Source: Ruminococcaceae bacterium UBA3220 (lineage in GTDB: Bacteria > Bacillota > Clostridia > Oscillospirales > Acutalibacteraceae). Taken from it: 13,523 bases of DNA. Location of the stretch: contig DEWC01000118.1 in assembly GCA_002363095.1 (NCBI GenBank), forward strand, positions 1 through 13,523, given 5' to 3'. Position numbers and translations under genes: made by a program. Positions 8,701 to 13,523 of this stretch are shown in pieces (the first letter of the stretch is position 1; each line of letters opens with the position of its first letter). The notes under the pieces were generated by a model, which did not search any database, was not told where the DNA came from, and was given only the letters and a program-made list of their open reading frames with translations.

Positions 8701-9184
8701 CATAAGCGAGCCGAGAATAAAAAAGAACAAAACAAACTCGGTTACGGCTTCGTTTAATATAGACGACTCATTTGCCCTTTTGGATATTACGGCTTTTTCC
8801 TCACCGTTTGCGAAGTATCGTGATATACTGAAAGAGGGACGCGCCGTTATTATCCGCGGCAGGGTTGACATCCTTGAAGACAGCGAGCCTAAGCTCATTA
8901 TGGAAACAGCAGAACCCATACCCGAATCGGCAAGGCGTACGCCGGCGCCCAAAACCTTTAAGCCCGGTCTTTATGTCAAGGTTGATGATATCGGTTCCGA
9001 AACATTTAAAAAGGTCAAAAATATTTTAAAGGATTTCAAAGGAAAATATCCCGTAACAGTTTTGGAAATCGCAACCAACAAAAGATTTACGGCGTCCTCG
9101 GGGCTTGGTGTTTGCCATAATGACATTCTTATTTCGGACCTTAAAAACCTTTTGGGCGACAAAAATGTGGTGTTTATTAAATAA
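5735..9184 (+). CDS. dnaE: DNA polymerase III subunit alpha, DnaE type
   Basis: This is the polymerase subunit of a replicative C-family DNA polymerase. In Bacillota, DnaE usually works beside PolC, extending primers. Its 1149 residues make it the long form, close in size to E. coli DnaE (1160). Domains in order: a PHP domain (about 3-210) starting with HLHLHT; the palm, with GPGRGSGAGS (about 352-361) and the catalytic aspartates in PDFDIDF (D398, D400) and KMDFLGLRN (D548); the fingers; a tandem helix-hairpin-helix region (about 800-890); the clamp-binding pentapeptide QLNLF (912-916); an OB fold (about 980-1050); and a short C-terminal tau-binding-like domain. There is no exonuclease insertion as in PolC. 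AAGGAG at 5722-5727 overlaps the whiA stop codon, seven bases before the ATG. Confidence 0.97.
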   Translation: MDFVHLHLHTEYSLLDGCCRIDSLFEALKQRGQKSVAITDHGVMYGVINFYKQAIKNGIKPIIGCEVYVAPQSRFQKDKNALDRYSHLVLLCENNKGYENLMKLVSLSFTEGFYSKPRVDEELLRKYSDGLIALSACLAGELPKALIKRDYDTAEKTIEKYIDIFGKENYFLEIQDHGLEEEKSINPLIVNLAKKYGLGLVATNDVHYIEKEDSFIHKVLLSIQTGSKITEKNPIEFKTEEFYLKSSREMEELFSYIPEAIENTVKIAERCSVSIEFGKIKLPFFDTGGVDHFEFFKDKCYAGLYEKYGKNPDKSVIDRLDYELSVIDKMGYVDYYLIVWDFVRFAKSKGIPVGPGRGSGAGSLAAFCIGITGIDPIKYDLIFERFLNPQRVSMPDFDIDFCYIRRPEVIDYVIKKYGEDHVAQIVTFGTMAARAAVRDVGRALDIPYSDCDRVAKMIPSALGMTLQTALKINPELKNLYERDPAVKRLYDTALKLEGMPRHASTHAAGVVISDKPVSEYVPLGVNDGMVVTQYTMTALDELGLLKMDFLGLRNLTVIDDTQTEIRKTVPDFDIEKIPLDDKDTISMMAKGNTDGVFQFESDGMKAVLRRFVPETIEDLIAIISLYRPGPMDSIPKYIHNRHHPEDVKYDVPELEPILKVTYGCIVYQEQVMQVFRELAGYSFGRADIVRRAMAKKKHDVMQKERNAFVFGEKDENGNVICTGAVPQGISREVAEKIFDEMSAFSSYAFNKSHAAAYALVAYRTAYLKCHYPAVYFSALLTSVLDNVSKITKYCSNLRNSGIKLLPPDINKSESNFTSEGNAIRFGLLGIKNVGITAINNILTHRKDDGEYISFYDFCKRNRGRDLNTRTIESLIKSGAFDCFGGNRRALLMGCEHIITSVNEELSRTSENQLNLFEKTEEIPENLIPDVEDMSELQRLIMEKQAVGVFISGHPMNFYKDYVKSKGTTPVNDIISGKVRDGARVFVAGVISEPRIKKNKTNSVTASFNIDDSFALLDITAFSSPFAKYRDILKEGRAVIIRGRVDILEDSEPKLIMETAEPIPESARRTPAPKTFKPGLYVKVDDIGSETFKKVKNILKDFKGKYPVTVLEIATNKRFTASSGLGVCHNDILISDLKNLLGDKNVVFIK

Positions 9185-9189
9185 AACCC

Positions 9190-9218
9190 TTGAATTATCC
9201 TTTAATACATTATATAAT
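9190..9218 (+). promoter_or_regulatory. Promoter of pfkA
   Basis: TTGAAT (9190-9195) and TATAAT (9213-9218) are 17 bases apart, with 4/6 and 6/6 match to the housekeeping consensus. It starts only six bases after the dnaE stop and would give a leader of about 27 bases. There is no terminator between dnaE and pfkA, so pfkA can be read both from here and from the upstream operon. Confidence 0.7.
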
Positions 9219-9220
9219 GT
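9207..9220. repeat. Perfect 14-base palindrome over the pfkA -10 box
   Basis: ACATTATATAATGT reads the same on both strands and covers the complete -10 box of the pfkA promoter. The symmetry stops exactly at 14 bases. It could be a repressor site, but AT-rich -10 regions can form such palindromes by chance. Confidence 0.5.
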
Positions 9221-9251
9221 GTTTTGGTATGTTTTTTGGAGATGATAAAAA

Positions 9252-10220
9252 ATGAAAACTATCGGAGTTTTAACAAGCGGCGGGGACGCCCCGGGAATGA
9301 ACGCCGTAATTCGCGCGGTTGTGAGAACGGCAATCTATCTCGGAATGAATGTTAAGGGTATAAGACGCGGCTATAACGGTCTTATTGAAGGCGATATTAT
9401 CGACCTTGACCTTCGTTCGGTTTCTGATATTATTCACAGAGGCGGAACCTTCCTCTATACTGCAAGATGCCCCAAATTCAAAACCGAAGAGGGTATGCAG
9501 GCGGCAATCGAGAATTGCAAAAAATACGGAATCGAGGGTATAGTTGTTATCGGCGGCGACGGTTCTTACAAAGGCGCGCGTGATTTGTCCGAGCGCGGTA
9601 TCCCCTGCATAGGAGTTCCCGGTACGATTGATAACGATATTACTTCTACCGATTATACAATAGGCTTTGATACTGCAATGAATACAGCGGCAAGCATGGT
9701 CGATAAAATTCGTGATACCGCCCAGTCGCATGACCGTTGCAGTGTCGTCGAGGTTATGGGAAGGCATGCAGGCTATATTGCCGTTCAAACCGGTATCGCC
9801 GTTGGCGCTACTGCGATCCTTGTTCCGGAAATCGAAGCAAATGTTGATGAAATAATCGAAAAAATCAAGCAATCAAGCAAAACCGGCAAAAAGCATTTCA
9901 TAATTGTTGTTGCCGAAGGCGTTCAGAATGTCGGCGGTGTCGAAGGCGTCGCTAAGAGAATTCAGGAAGAAACGGGAATAGAATCGCGCGCAACCGTTTT
10001 AGGCCATGTTCAGCGCGGAGGCAGTCCGACCGTAAGGGACAGGGTTTGCGCAACCGAACTCGGTAACGCCGCCGTTCACCTTTTAAGCAAAGGTATCGGT
10101 AACCGGGTCGTAGGCTATAAGGACGGTGCCCTTGTTAACTACGATATTTTTGAGGCGCTCAATATGGAAAAAACTCTTGACTTTGATATGGTTGAGATTG
10201 CCCACGAAACATCGGTATAA
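9252..10220 (+). CDS. pfkA: ATP-dependent 6-phosphofructokinase
   Basis: PfkA phosphorylates fructose 6-phosphate to fructose 1,6-bisphosphate, the committed step of glycolysis, as a cytoplasmic homotetramer in this family. The 322 residues are of normal length. Visible motifs are TSGGDAPGMNA (8-18), IGGDGS (100-105) with G104, PGTIDNDI (123-130) with catalytic D127 and D129, R162, MGRHAGYIA (169-177) and GHVQRGGSPT (251-260). The glycine at 104 and glycine in PGTIDND (G124, instead of lysine) mark ATP as phosphate donor and argue against the pyrophosphate-dependent form. GGAG at 9238-9241 lies ten bases before the ATG. It follows dnaE by 67 bases, a common clostridial order, although pyk, which often follows, is not here. 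Its product activates HprK kinase activity in the family, linking it to the first gene of the operon. Confidence 0.97.
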   Translation: MKTIGVLTSGGDAPGMNAVIRAVVRTAIYLGMNVKGIRRGYNGLIEGDIIDLDLRSVSDIIHRGGTFLYTARCPKFKTEEGMQAAIENCKKYGIEGIVVIGGDGSYKGARDLSERGIPCIGVPGTIDNDITSTDYTIGFDTAMNTAASMVDKIRDTAQSHDRCSVVEVMGRHAGYIAVQTGIAVGATAILVPEIEANVDEIIEKIKQSSKTGKKHFIIVVAEGVQNVGGVEGVAKRIQEETGIESRATVLGHVQRGGSPTVRDRVCATELGNAAVHLLSKGIGNRVVGYKDGALVNYDIFEALNMEKTLDFDMVEIAHETSV

Positions 10221-10231
10221 TATTAAAATCC

Positions 10232-10275
10232 AAAAATAATGGTCGTGTAAAAAATTTTACACGACCCTTATTTTT
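10232..10275. terminator. Rho-independent terminator after pfkA, probably bidirectional
   Basis: A perfect 12-base stem (10241-10252 pairing with 10255-10266, arms GGTCGTGTAAAA and TTTTACACGACC; the actual loop would open to about four to six bases) is followed by TTATTTTT. The A-rich tract AAAAATAA at 10232-10239 mirrors that T tract, so the structure would also work on the other strand. Confidence 0.85.
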
Positions 10276-10372
10276 ATTCAAAATTCGGCAAATAATCCCT
10301 GAATTTGACCGATTGTTTGTGAAAACCACATTTTGTCCTCGTGTCAAGAACAAAAAATGCCAAAAAACACAA

Positions 10373-10394
10373 AAAAACACAAAATTGTGTTTTT
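10373..10394. repeat. AT-rich inverted repeat upstream of the gdhA -35 box
   Basis: The arms AAAAACACAA (10373-10382) and TTGTGTTTTT (10385-10394) are perfect complements around two bases. The repeat ends four bases before the gdhA -35 box. It could be a regulator site or a weak second terminator-like hairpin. The 239-base gap 10221-10459 otherwise holds the pfkA terminator and the gdhA promoter; I see no small gene in it. Confidence 0.5.
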
Positions 10395-10398
10395 CTCA

Positions 10399-10427
10399 TT
10401 GACAAATAATTACAAAAGTGATAAAAT
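10399..10427 (+). promoter_or_regulatory. Strong promoter of gdhA
   Basis: TTGACA (10399-10404, full consensus) and TAAAAT (10422-10427, 5/6) are 17 bases apart, with an extended -10 TG at 10419-10420. Transcription should begin near 10434. It is the best promoter in the window. Confidence 0.85.
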
Positions 10428-10442
10428 AGCCCTTGTGTTTAG

Positions 10443-10450
10443 AAAAGGAG
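10443..10450 (+). promoter_or_regulatory. Ribosome binding site deciding the gdhA start
   Basis: AAAAGGAG ends nine bases before the ATG at 10460. A longer in-frame reading from TTG at 10433 would begin at or before the predicted transcription start and would put this site inside the gene, so 10460 is preferred. Confidence 0.8.
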
Positions 10451-10459
10451 TGGCTTTAT

Positions 10460-11812
10460 ATGTTTAAGTCGGAATACTTAAATCGAGTTTATTCTCAACT
10501 CGAAAAAAGAAATCCTCAGCAACCGGAATTTTTGCAGGCGGTCAAGGAAGTTCTTGAATCGCTCGAACCGGTAATCGATGCAAATCCCGTTTACGAGGAG
10601 AATGCGATAATCGAAAGAATGACCGAACCCGAAAGAATGATAACATTCAAGGTTACCTGGATTGACGATAACGGTAAGGTTAATGTTAACCGCGGTTTCC
10701 GCGTTCAGTTCAACTCGGCAATCGGACCTTACAAAGGCGGTCTTCGTTTCCACCCCTCCGTTACCGCTTCGGTAATGAAGTTCTTAGGTTTTGAACAGAC
10801 CTTCAAGAATTCTTTGACCGGTCTGCCCATGGGCGGCGGTAAAGGCGGTTCGGACTTTGACCCGAGAGGCAGGAGCGACAGGGAGATTATGCGTTTTTGC
10901 CAAAGCTTTATGACCGAACTTTCAAAACATATCGGTGCCGATACCGATATTCCCGCAGGCGATATAGGCGTCGGCGGAAGAGAGATAGGCTATCTTTTCG
11001 GTCAATATAAGCGTCTTCGTAACGAGTTCACCGGAGTTTTAACCGGTAAGGGGCTTCAATTCGGCGGTTCGCTTATCCGCCCAGAGGCTACCGGTTTTGG
11101 CGCGGTTTACTTCGTTGAGGAATTATTAAAGACCTACGGCGAATCAATTAAGGGCAAAACCTTTGCTGTTTCGGGCTTCGGTAATGTTGCATGGGGAACG
11201 GTTGAAAAGGTAAATCAGTTAGGCGGAAAGGTAGTTACCATTTCCGGTCCCGACGGTTATGTTTACGATAAGGACGGCGTAAATACAAAAGAGAAAATCG
11301 ACTTTATGCTCGAAATGCGTGCCTCAGGCCGTGATAAGGTTAAAGATTATGCCGATAAATTCGGTGTTGAATACCACGAAGGCAAACGCCCGTGGGAGCA
11401 GAAGGTTGATATCGTTATGCCCTGCGCCATTCAGAACGAGGTTGACATTGAGGACGCTAAGAATATTGTTGCCAACGGCACGAAATTCTATGTTGAGGTT
11501 GCAAATATGCCTACAACAGCCGAGGCGATTGAGTATCTTAAAGCCCACAATGTCGTAATTGCTCCGTCAAAGGCGGTTAACGCAGGCGGTGTTGCCGTTT
11601 CGGGTCTTGAAATGGCGCAAAACTCCATGCGTTACAGTTGGTCTGCCGAGGAGGTTGACGCTAAACTTCGCGAAATTATGGCAGGCATTTATAAACGGAC
11701 ATACGAGGCTGCCGAGAAATACGGAATGAAGGGCGACCTCATCGCAGGAGCGAATATTGCCGGCTTTGAAAAGGTTTCCGAGGCTATGCTTTCACAGGGT
11801 ATCGCATATTGA
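10460..11812 (+). CDS. gdhA: Hexameric glutamate dehydrogenase, coenzyme loop of NAD type
   Basis: GdhA interconverts glutamate with 2-oxoglutarate and ammonium in the cytoplasm; it is a hexamer in this family. The 450 residues match the small (about 450 residue) class. The substrate domain has GGLRFHPS (93-100), K92 and K116, PMGGGKGG with the catalytic lysine K128, and AGDIGVGGRE with D168. The Rossmann coenzyme domain starts with SGFGNVAWG (238-246), and the second strand ends in SGPDGYVYD (262-270). This loop, with F240, P264 and D265, is like the NAD-specific enzyme of Clostridium symbiosum, where the matching residues F238, P262 and D263 are known determinants. The C-terminal half (LEMRASGRDKV, VDIVMPCA, AGGVAVSGLEMAQNS, SQGIAY end) also resembles that protein. 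It is a single-gene unit with its own strong promoter and terminator. It will often be labelled NADP-specific by homology. Confidence 0.96.
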   Translation: MFKSEYLNRVYSQLEKRNPQQPEFLQAVKEVLESLEPVIDANPVYEENAIIERMTEPERMITFKVTWIDDNGKVNVNRGFRVQFNSAIGPYKGGLRFHPSVTASVMKFLGFEQTFKNSLTGLPMGGGKGGSDFDPRGRSDREIMRFCQSFMTELSKHIGADTDIPAGDIGVGGREIGYLFGQYKRLRNEFTGVLTGKGLQFGGSLIRPEATGFGAVYFVEELLKTYGESIKGKTFAVSGFGNVAWGTVEKVNQLGGKVVTISGPDGYVYDKDGVNTKEKIDFMLEMRASGRDKVKDYADKFGVEYHEGKRPWEQKVDIVMPCAIQNEVDIEDAKNIVANGTKFYVEVANMPTTAEAIEYLKAHNVVIAPSKAVNAGGVAVSGLEMAQNSMRYSWSAEEVDAKLREIMAGIYKRTYEAAEKYGMKGDLIAGANIAGFEKVSEAMLSQGIAY

Positions 11813-11814
11813 TA

Positions 11815-11843
11815 TTGCCTTTTAGGTAAAATTCGTGTATAAT
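11815..11843 (+). promoter_or_regulatory. Predicted promoter of the tetR gene
   Basis: TTGCCT (11815-11820, 4/6) and TATAAT (11838-11843, 6/6) are 17 bases apart, starting two bases after the gdhA stop codon. The start point would be about 11850, inside the left arm of the gdhA terminator hairpin. Confidence 0.6.
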
Positions 11844-11879
11844 AACAGAGGTGCATTTGGCACCTCTGTTTGTTTTTTT
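11844..11879 (+). terminator. Rho-independent terminator of gdhA
   Basis: An 11-base perfect stem (AACAGAGGTGC with GCACCTCTGTT, loop ATTTG, 11844-11870) is followed by a T-rich tract TGTTTTTTT. It separates gdhA from tetR. Confidence 0.88.
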
Positions 11880-11880
11880 A

Positions 11881-11887
11881 AAGGGGG
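11881..11887 (+). promoter_or_regulatory. Ribosome binding site deciding the tetR TTG start
   Basis: AAGGGGG ends seven bases before the TTG at 11895. A longer in-frame reading from GTG at 11835 would run through the terminator hairpin and includes no such site, so it is rejected. Confidence 0.7.
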
Positions 11888-11894
11888 TAAACGC

Positions 11895-12482
11895 TTGAAA
11901 AAGAAAAATTCAAGAAACACAAAAGGCAGAATAGTTTCTGCCGCGTGGCATCTTTTTTATGAGCAGGGGTATGATAATACCACGGTCGATGACATAATTT
12001 ACGAGTCTGAAACATCGAAAGGCTCTTTTTATCATTATTTCAGCGGAAAAGATGCCCTTTTGTCCACCCTTTCATATTTGTTTGACGAAAAATATGAGGA
12101 GCTTTCCTCAGATTTCCCGGAAGATATGAGCGCGTTTGATAAACTTATTTTTCTTAACGGCGAACTTTTCCGTATGATTGAGGATTCGGTTTCGATAGAA
12201 CTTTTATCACAGCTTTTATCTTCTCAACTCATAACAAAAAGTGAAAAACATTTGCTCGATAAAAAGAGAACATATTATAAACTCCTTCGCAGTATTATAA
12301 CCGAGGGTCAGCAAAACGGCGAACTCGATACCGATAAGACAGCGAACGAGATAGTCAAGGCGTATGCGCTTTTCGAAAGGGCGCTTATGTATGACTGGTG
12401 CCTTTGTAACGGCGAATATTCCCTTAAAGAATACGGTCAAAATATGCTCGAGATGTTCTTAAACGGTTTCAAAAAAGCATAA
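11895..12482 (+). CDS. TetR/AcrR-family transcriptional regulator
   Basis: This is a one-domain-plus-sensor repressor type protein that would bind DNA as a dimer. From the TTG at 11895 it has 195 residues, usual for the family. A lysine/arginine-rich start is followed by the N-terminal helix-turn-helix (about residues 9-56): GRIVSAAWHLFYEQGYDNTTV, then the recognition segment SETSKGSFYHYFSGKDAL with the family's YxYF pattern. Residues 60-195 are a helical ligand domain with no residues I can tie to a known effector. It lies between gdhA and putP, on the same strand as both, with its own promoter and terminator. The target is unknown; its own gene, gdhA or putP are candidates by position only. 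Confidence 0.9.
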   Translation: MKKKNSRNTKGRIVSAAWHLFYEQGYDNTTVDDIIYESETSKGSFYHYFSGKDALLSTLSYLFDEKYEELSSDFPEDMSAFDKLIFLNGELFRMIEDSVSIELLSQLLSSQLITKSEKHLLDKKRTYYKLLRSIITEGQQNGELDTDKTANEIVKAYALFERALMYDWCLCNGEYSLKEYGQNMLEMFLNGFKKA

Positions 12483-12539
12483 AAATTTCGAAAAAATTTA
12501 TAGAGTGTTTTTTTAGTTTGAACTTTAGTCTAATAAAAT

Positions 12540-12582
12540 ACGGCGATAAATCAAGGGTTTTCTTGTTTTATTGCCGTTTTTG
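12540..12582 (+). terminator. Rho-independent terminator of tetR
   Basis: A 16-base imperfect stem (12540-12555 with 12562-12577; outer arms ACGGC and GCCGT, one G-U pair and one T-T mismatch, loop GGTTTT) is followed by a short run of Ts. Confidence 0.75.
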
Positions 12583-12633
12583 TATTTATTTTAGTATATA
12601 ACATATTCTGTGTTTCAGTCTATTCACGGTTTA

Positions 12634-12642
12634 TGGTATAAT
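12634..12642 (+). promoter_or_regulatory. Extended -10 promoter of putP
   Basis: TGGTATAAT is a full extended -10 element. No good -35 box is present at 17 or 18 bases upstream, which fits an extended -10 promoter or one needing an activator. The start would be near 12649, about 27 bases before the putP ATG. Confidence 0.65.
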
Positions 12643-12675
12643 AACTCTATTCATTAGAAAAGAAAGGTGATAATT

Positions 12676-13523
12676 ATGACGACAACAAATATCATAATTC
12701 TCTGCGCCATCTCGCTATATATGTTGATGATGGTCGTAATAGGAGCAGTTGTCTCAAAAAGAAACAAAACCGCCAGCGATTATTATTTAGGCGGTAGAAA
12801 ATTGGGTCCGCTTGTTACGGCGATGAGCGCCGAAGCGTCGGATATGAGCGGATGGCTTCTTATGGGTCTTCCCGCGGTAGCCCTTATGGGCGGACTTGCC
12901 GAAGCCTCCTGGACCGCGATAGGTCTTGCAATCGGTACATATCTCAACTGGCTCTTCGTTGCCAAAAGGCTGCGTATTTACAGCGCTAAAATCGGCGCTT
13001 TCACTATTCCCGATTTCTTCGCAAAAAGATTCGGCGATAAGAGCCGTGCCTTAACGGTTATCTCGGCTTTGATAATCATTATCTTCTTTATCCCCTACAC
13101 CGCATCGGGATTTGCGGCGTGCGGTAAACTCTTCAATTCCCTCTTCGGCATCGACTATACTACCGCCATGATATTAAGCGCAGCGGTTATCGTAATTTAT
13201 TGTACCTTGGGCGGATTTTTCGCCGCCTCTACAACAGACTTTATTCAAAGTATCATTATGACAATAGCGTTGTTTGTTGTTATAGGCTTTGGCGAAGGCG
13301 TTGTGCACGGATTTGGGAATGTTTTCTCAAATGTTCAGGGGCTTGACGGTTATCTCAACCTGTTCAAGGGCTTTGATGTTGCCTCGGGCAAAACCGGGAG
13401 CTACGGCGCTTTGCCGGTTGCCTCTACCCTTGCTTGGGGTCTCGGCTATTTCGGTATGCCTCATATTCTTCTCCGCTTTATGGCGATTGAGGACGAAAAG
13501 AAACTTAAAACCTCAAGAAGAGT
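12676..13523 (+). CDS. putP: Sodium/proline symporter PutP, C-terminus cut by window edge
   Basis: PutP is an inner-membrane transporter of the SSS family that imports proline with sodium. 282 codons are present of about 500. A first membrane segment (about 5-27) is followed by SDYYLGGRKLGPLVTAMS with R41, then ASDMSGWLLMGLP with D56 and S58. These match E. coli R40, D55 and S57, of which D55 is a sodium ligand. Further segments follow at about 62-95 and 125-150, and the conserved SSS stretches TASGFAACGKLF, YCTLGGFFAASTTDFIQ (about 175-191) and GLGYFGMPHILLRFMA are in place. The reading frame is open to the edge with no sign of decay. AAAGGTGA at 12663-12670 precedes the ATG. Close relatives such as the osmoregulatory OpuE cannot be excluded on sequence alone. 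Confidence 0.94.
   Translation, partial: MTTTNIIILCAISLYMLMMVVIGAVVSKRNKTASDYYLGGRKLGPLVTAMSAEASDMSGWLLMGLPAVALMGGLAEASWTAIGLAIGTYLNWLFVAKRLRIYSAKIGAFTIPDFFAKRFGDKSRALTVISALIIIIFFIPYTASGFAACGKLFNSLFGIDYTTAMILSAAVIVIYCTLGGFFAASTTDFIQSIIMTIALFVVIGFGEGVVHGFGNVFSNVQGLDGYLNLFKGFDVASGKTGSYGALPVASTLAWGLGYFGMPHILLRFMAIEDEKKLKTSRR

Noticed and set aside
9270..9872. Open frame of 200 codons on the minus strand inside pfkA
   Set aside because: It is the antisense of the most conserved part of pfkA. Its Asn/Asp/Ile-rich translation resembles no family.
10318..10331. TGTGAAAACCACA, a possible catabolite-control (cre) or CRP-like site before gdhA
   Set aside because: It lacks the central CG of a cre site, and the four-base arms are too short to mean much alone.
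10360..10384. A-run plus CAC units resembling a small direct repeat array or CRISPR remnant
   Set aside because: The units are only about ten bases, unspaced and of low complexity, so they are not CRISPR repeats.
10433..10459. Nine-codon N-terminal extension of gdhA from TTG 10433
   Set aside because: It would start at the predicted transcription start and would swallow the AAAAGGAG site; the ATG at 10460 also matches the family start.
11835..11894. Twenty-codon extension of tetR from GTG 11835
   Set aside because: It would run through the gdhA terminator hairpin and overlaps the -10 box; the TTG at 11895 has a proper ribosome binding site.
12719..12860. Glutamate in the PutP SAEASDMSGW stretch where E. 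coli has glycine
   Set aside because: As far as I recall, Gram-positive PutP homologues commonly vary at this position, and the sodium-binding D56 and S58 are intact.

Overview
This window is an ordinary core-genome segment of a low-to-moderate GC Gram-positive bacterium, most likely a member of Clostridia (Bacillota). The evidence is the gene set itself: HPr kinase/phosphorylase, WhiA and RapZ in one operon with murB, a full-length dnaE and pfkA, plus an HPr-linked glucokinase of the ROK family. Strong AGGAGG-type ribosome binding sites, several TTG starts, and a glutamate dehydrogenase resembling the Clostridium symbiosum enzyme agree with this. I cannot name the genus from the sequence alone.

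Layout. Positions 1-911 (minus strand) hold the first 303 codons of ychF. A 179-base divergent promoter region separates it from a long plus-strand operon: hprK (1091), a ROK-family glucokinase (2072), murB (3054), rapZ (3959), whiA (4829) and dnaE (5735). These are packed with gaps of 12 to 37 bases or a 4-base overlap. pfkA (9252) follows with no terminator before it but with its own good promoter, and its transcript ends at a strong, probably bidirectional hairpin near 10232-10275. The second half has separate transcription units: gdhA (10460-11812), a TetR-family regulator (11895-12482) and the first 282 codons of a PutP-type sodium/proline symporter (12676 to the window end). Each has a recognisable promoter, and terminators follow gdhA and tetR.

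How the genes work together. The operon joins carbon signalling (HprK, which is controlled by fructose 1,6-bisphosphate), sugar entry into glycolysis (glucokinase, and phosphofructokinase, which makes that same metabolite), cell-wall precursor synthesis (MurB, RapZ), cell-cycle control (WhiA) and DNA replication (DnaE). The downstream units concern glutamate and proline, with a TetR regulator between them.

I found no mobile element, CRISPR array, RNA gene, defence system or unknown gene family. I do not see an undescribed system here. The points worth a second look are local: rapZ abutting whiA without the usual yvcK between them, the NAD-type coenzyme loop in GdhA, a tetR promoter whose start site lies inside the gdhA terminator hairpin, and a perfect palindrome over the pfkA -10 box.
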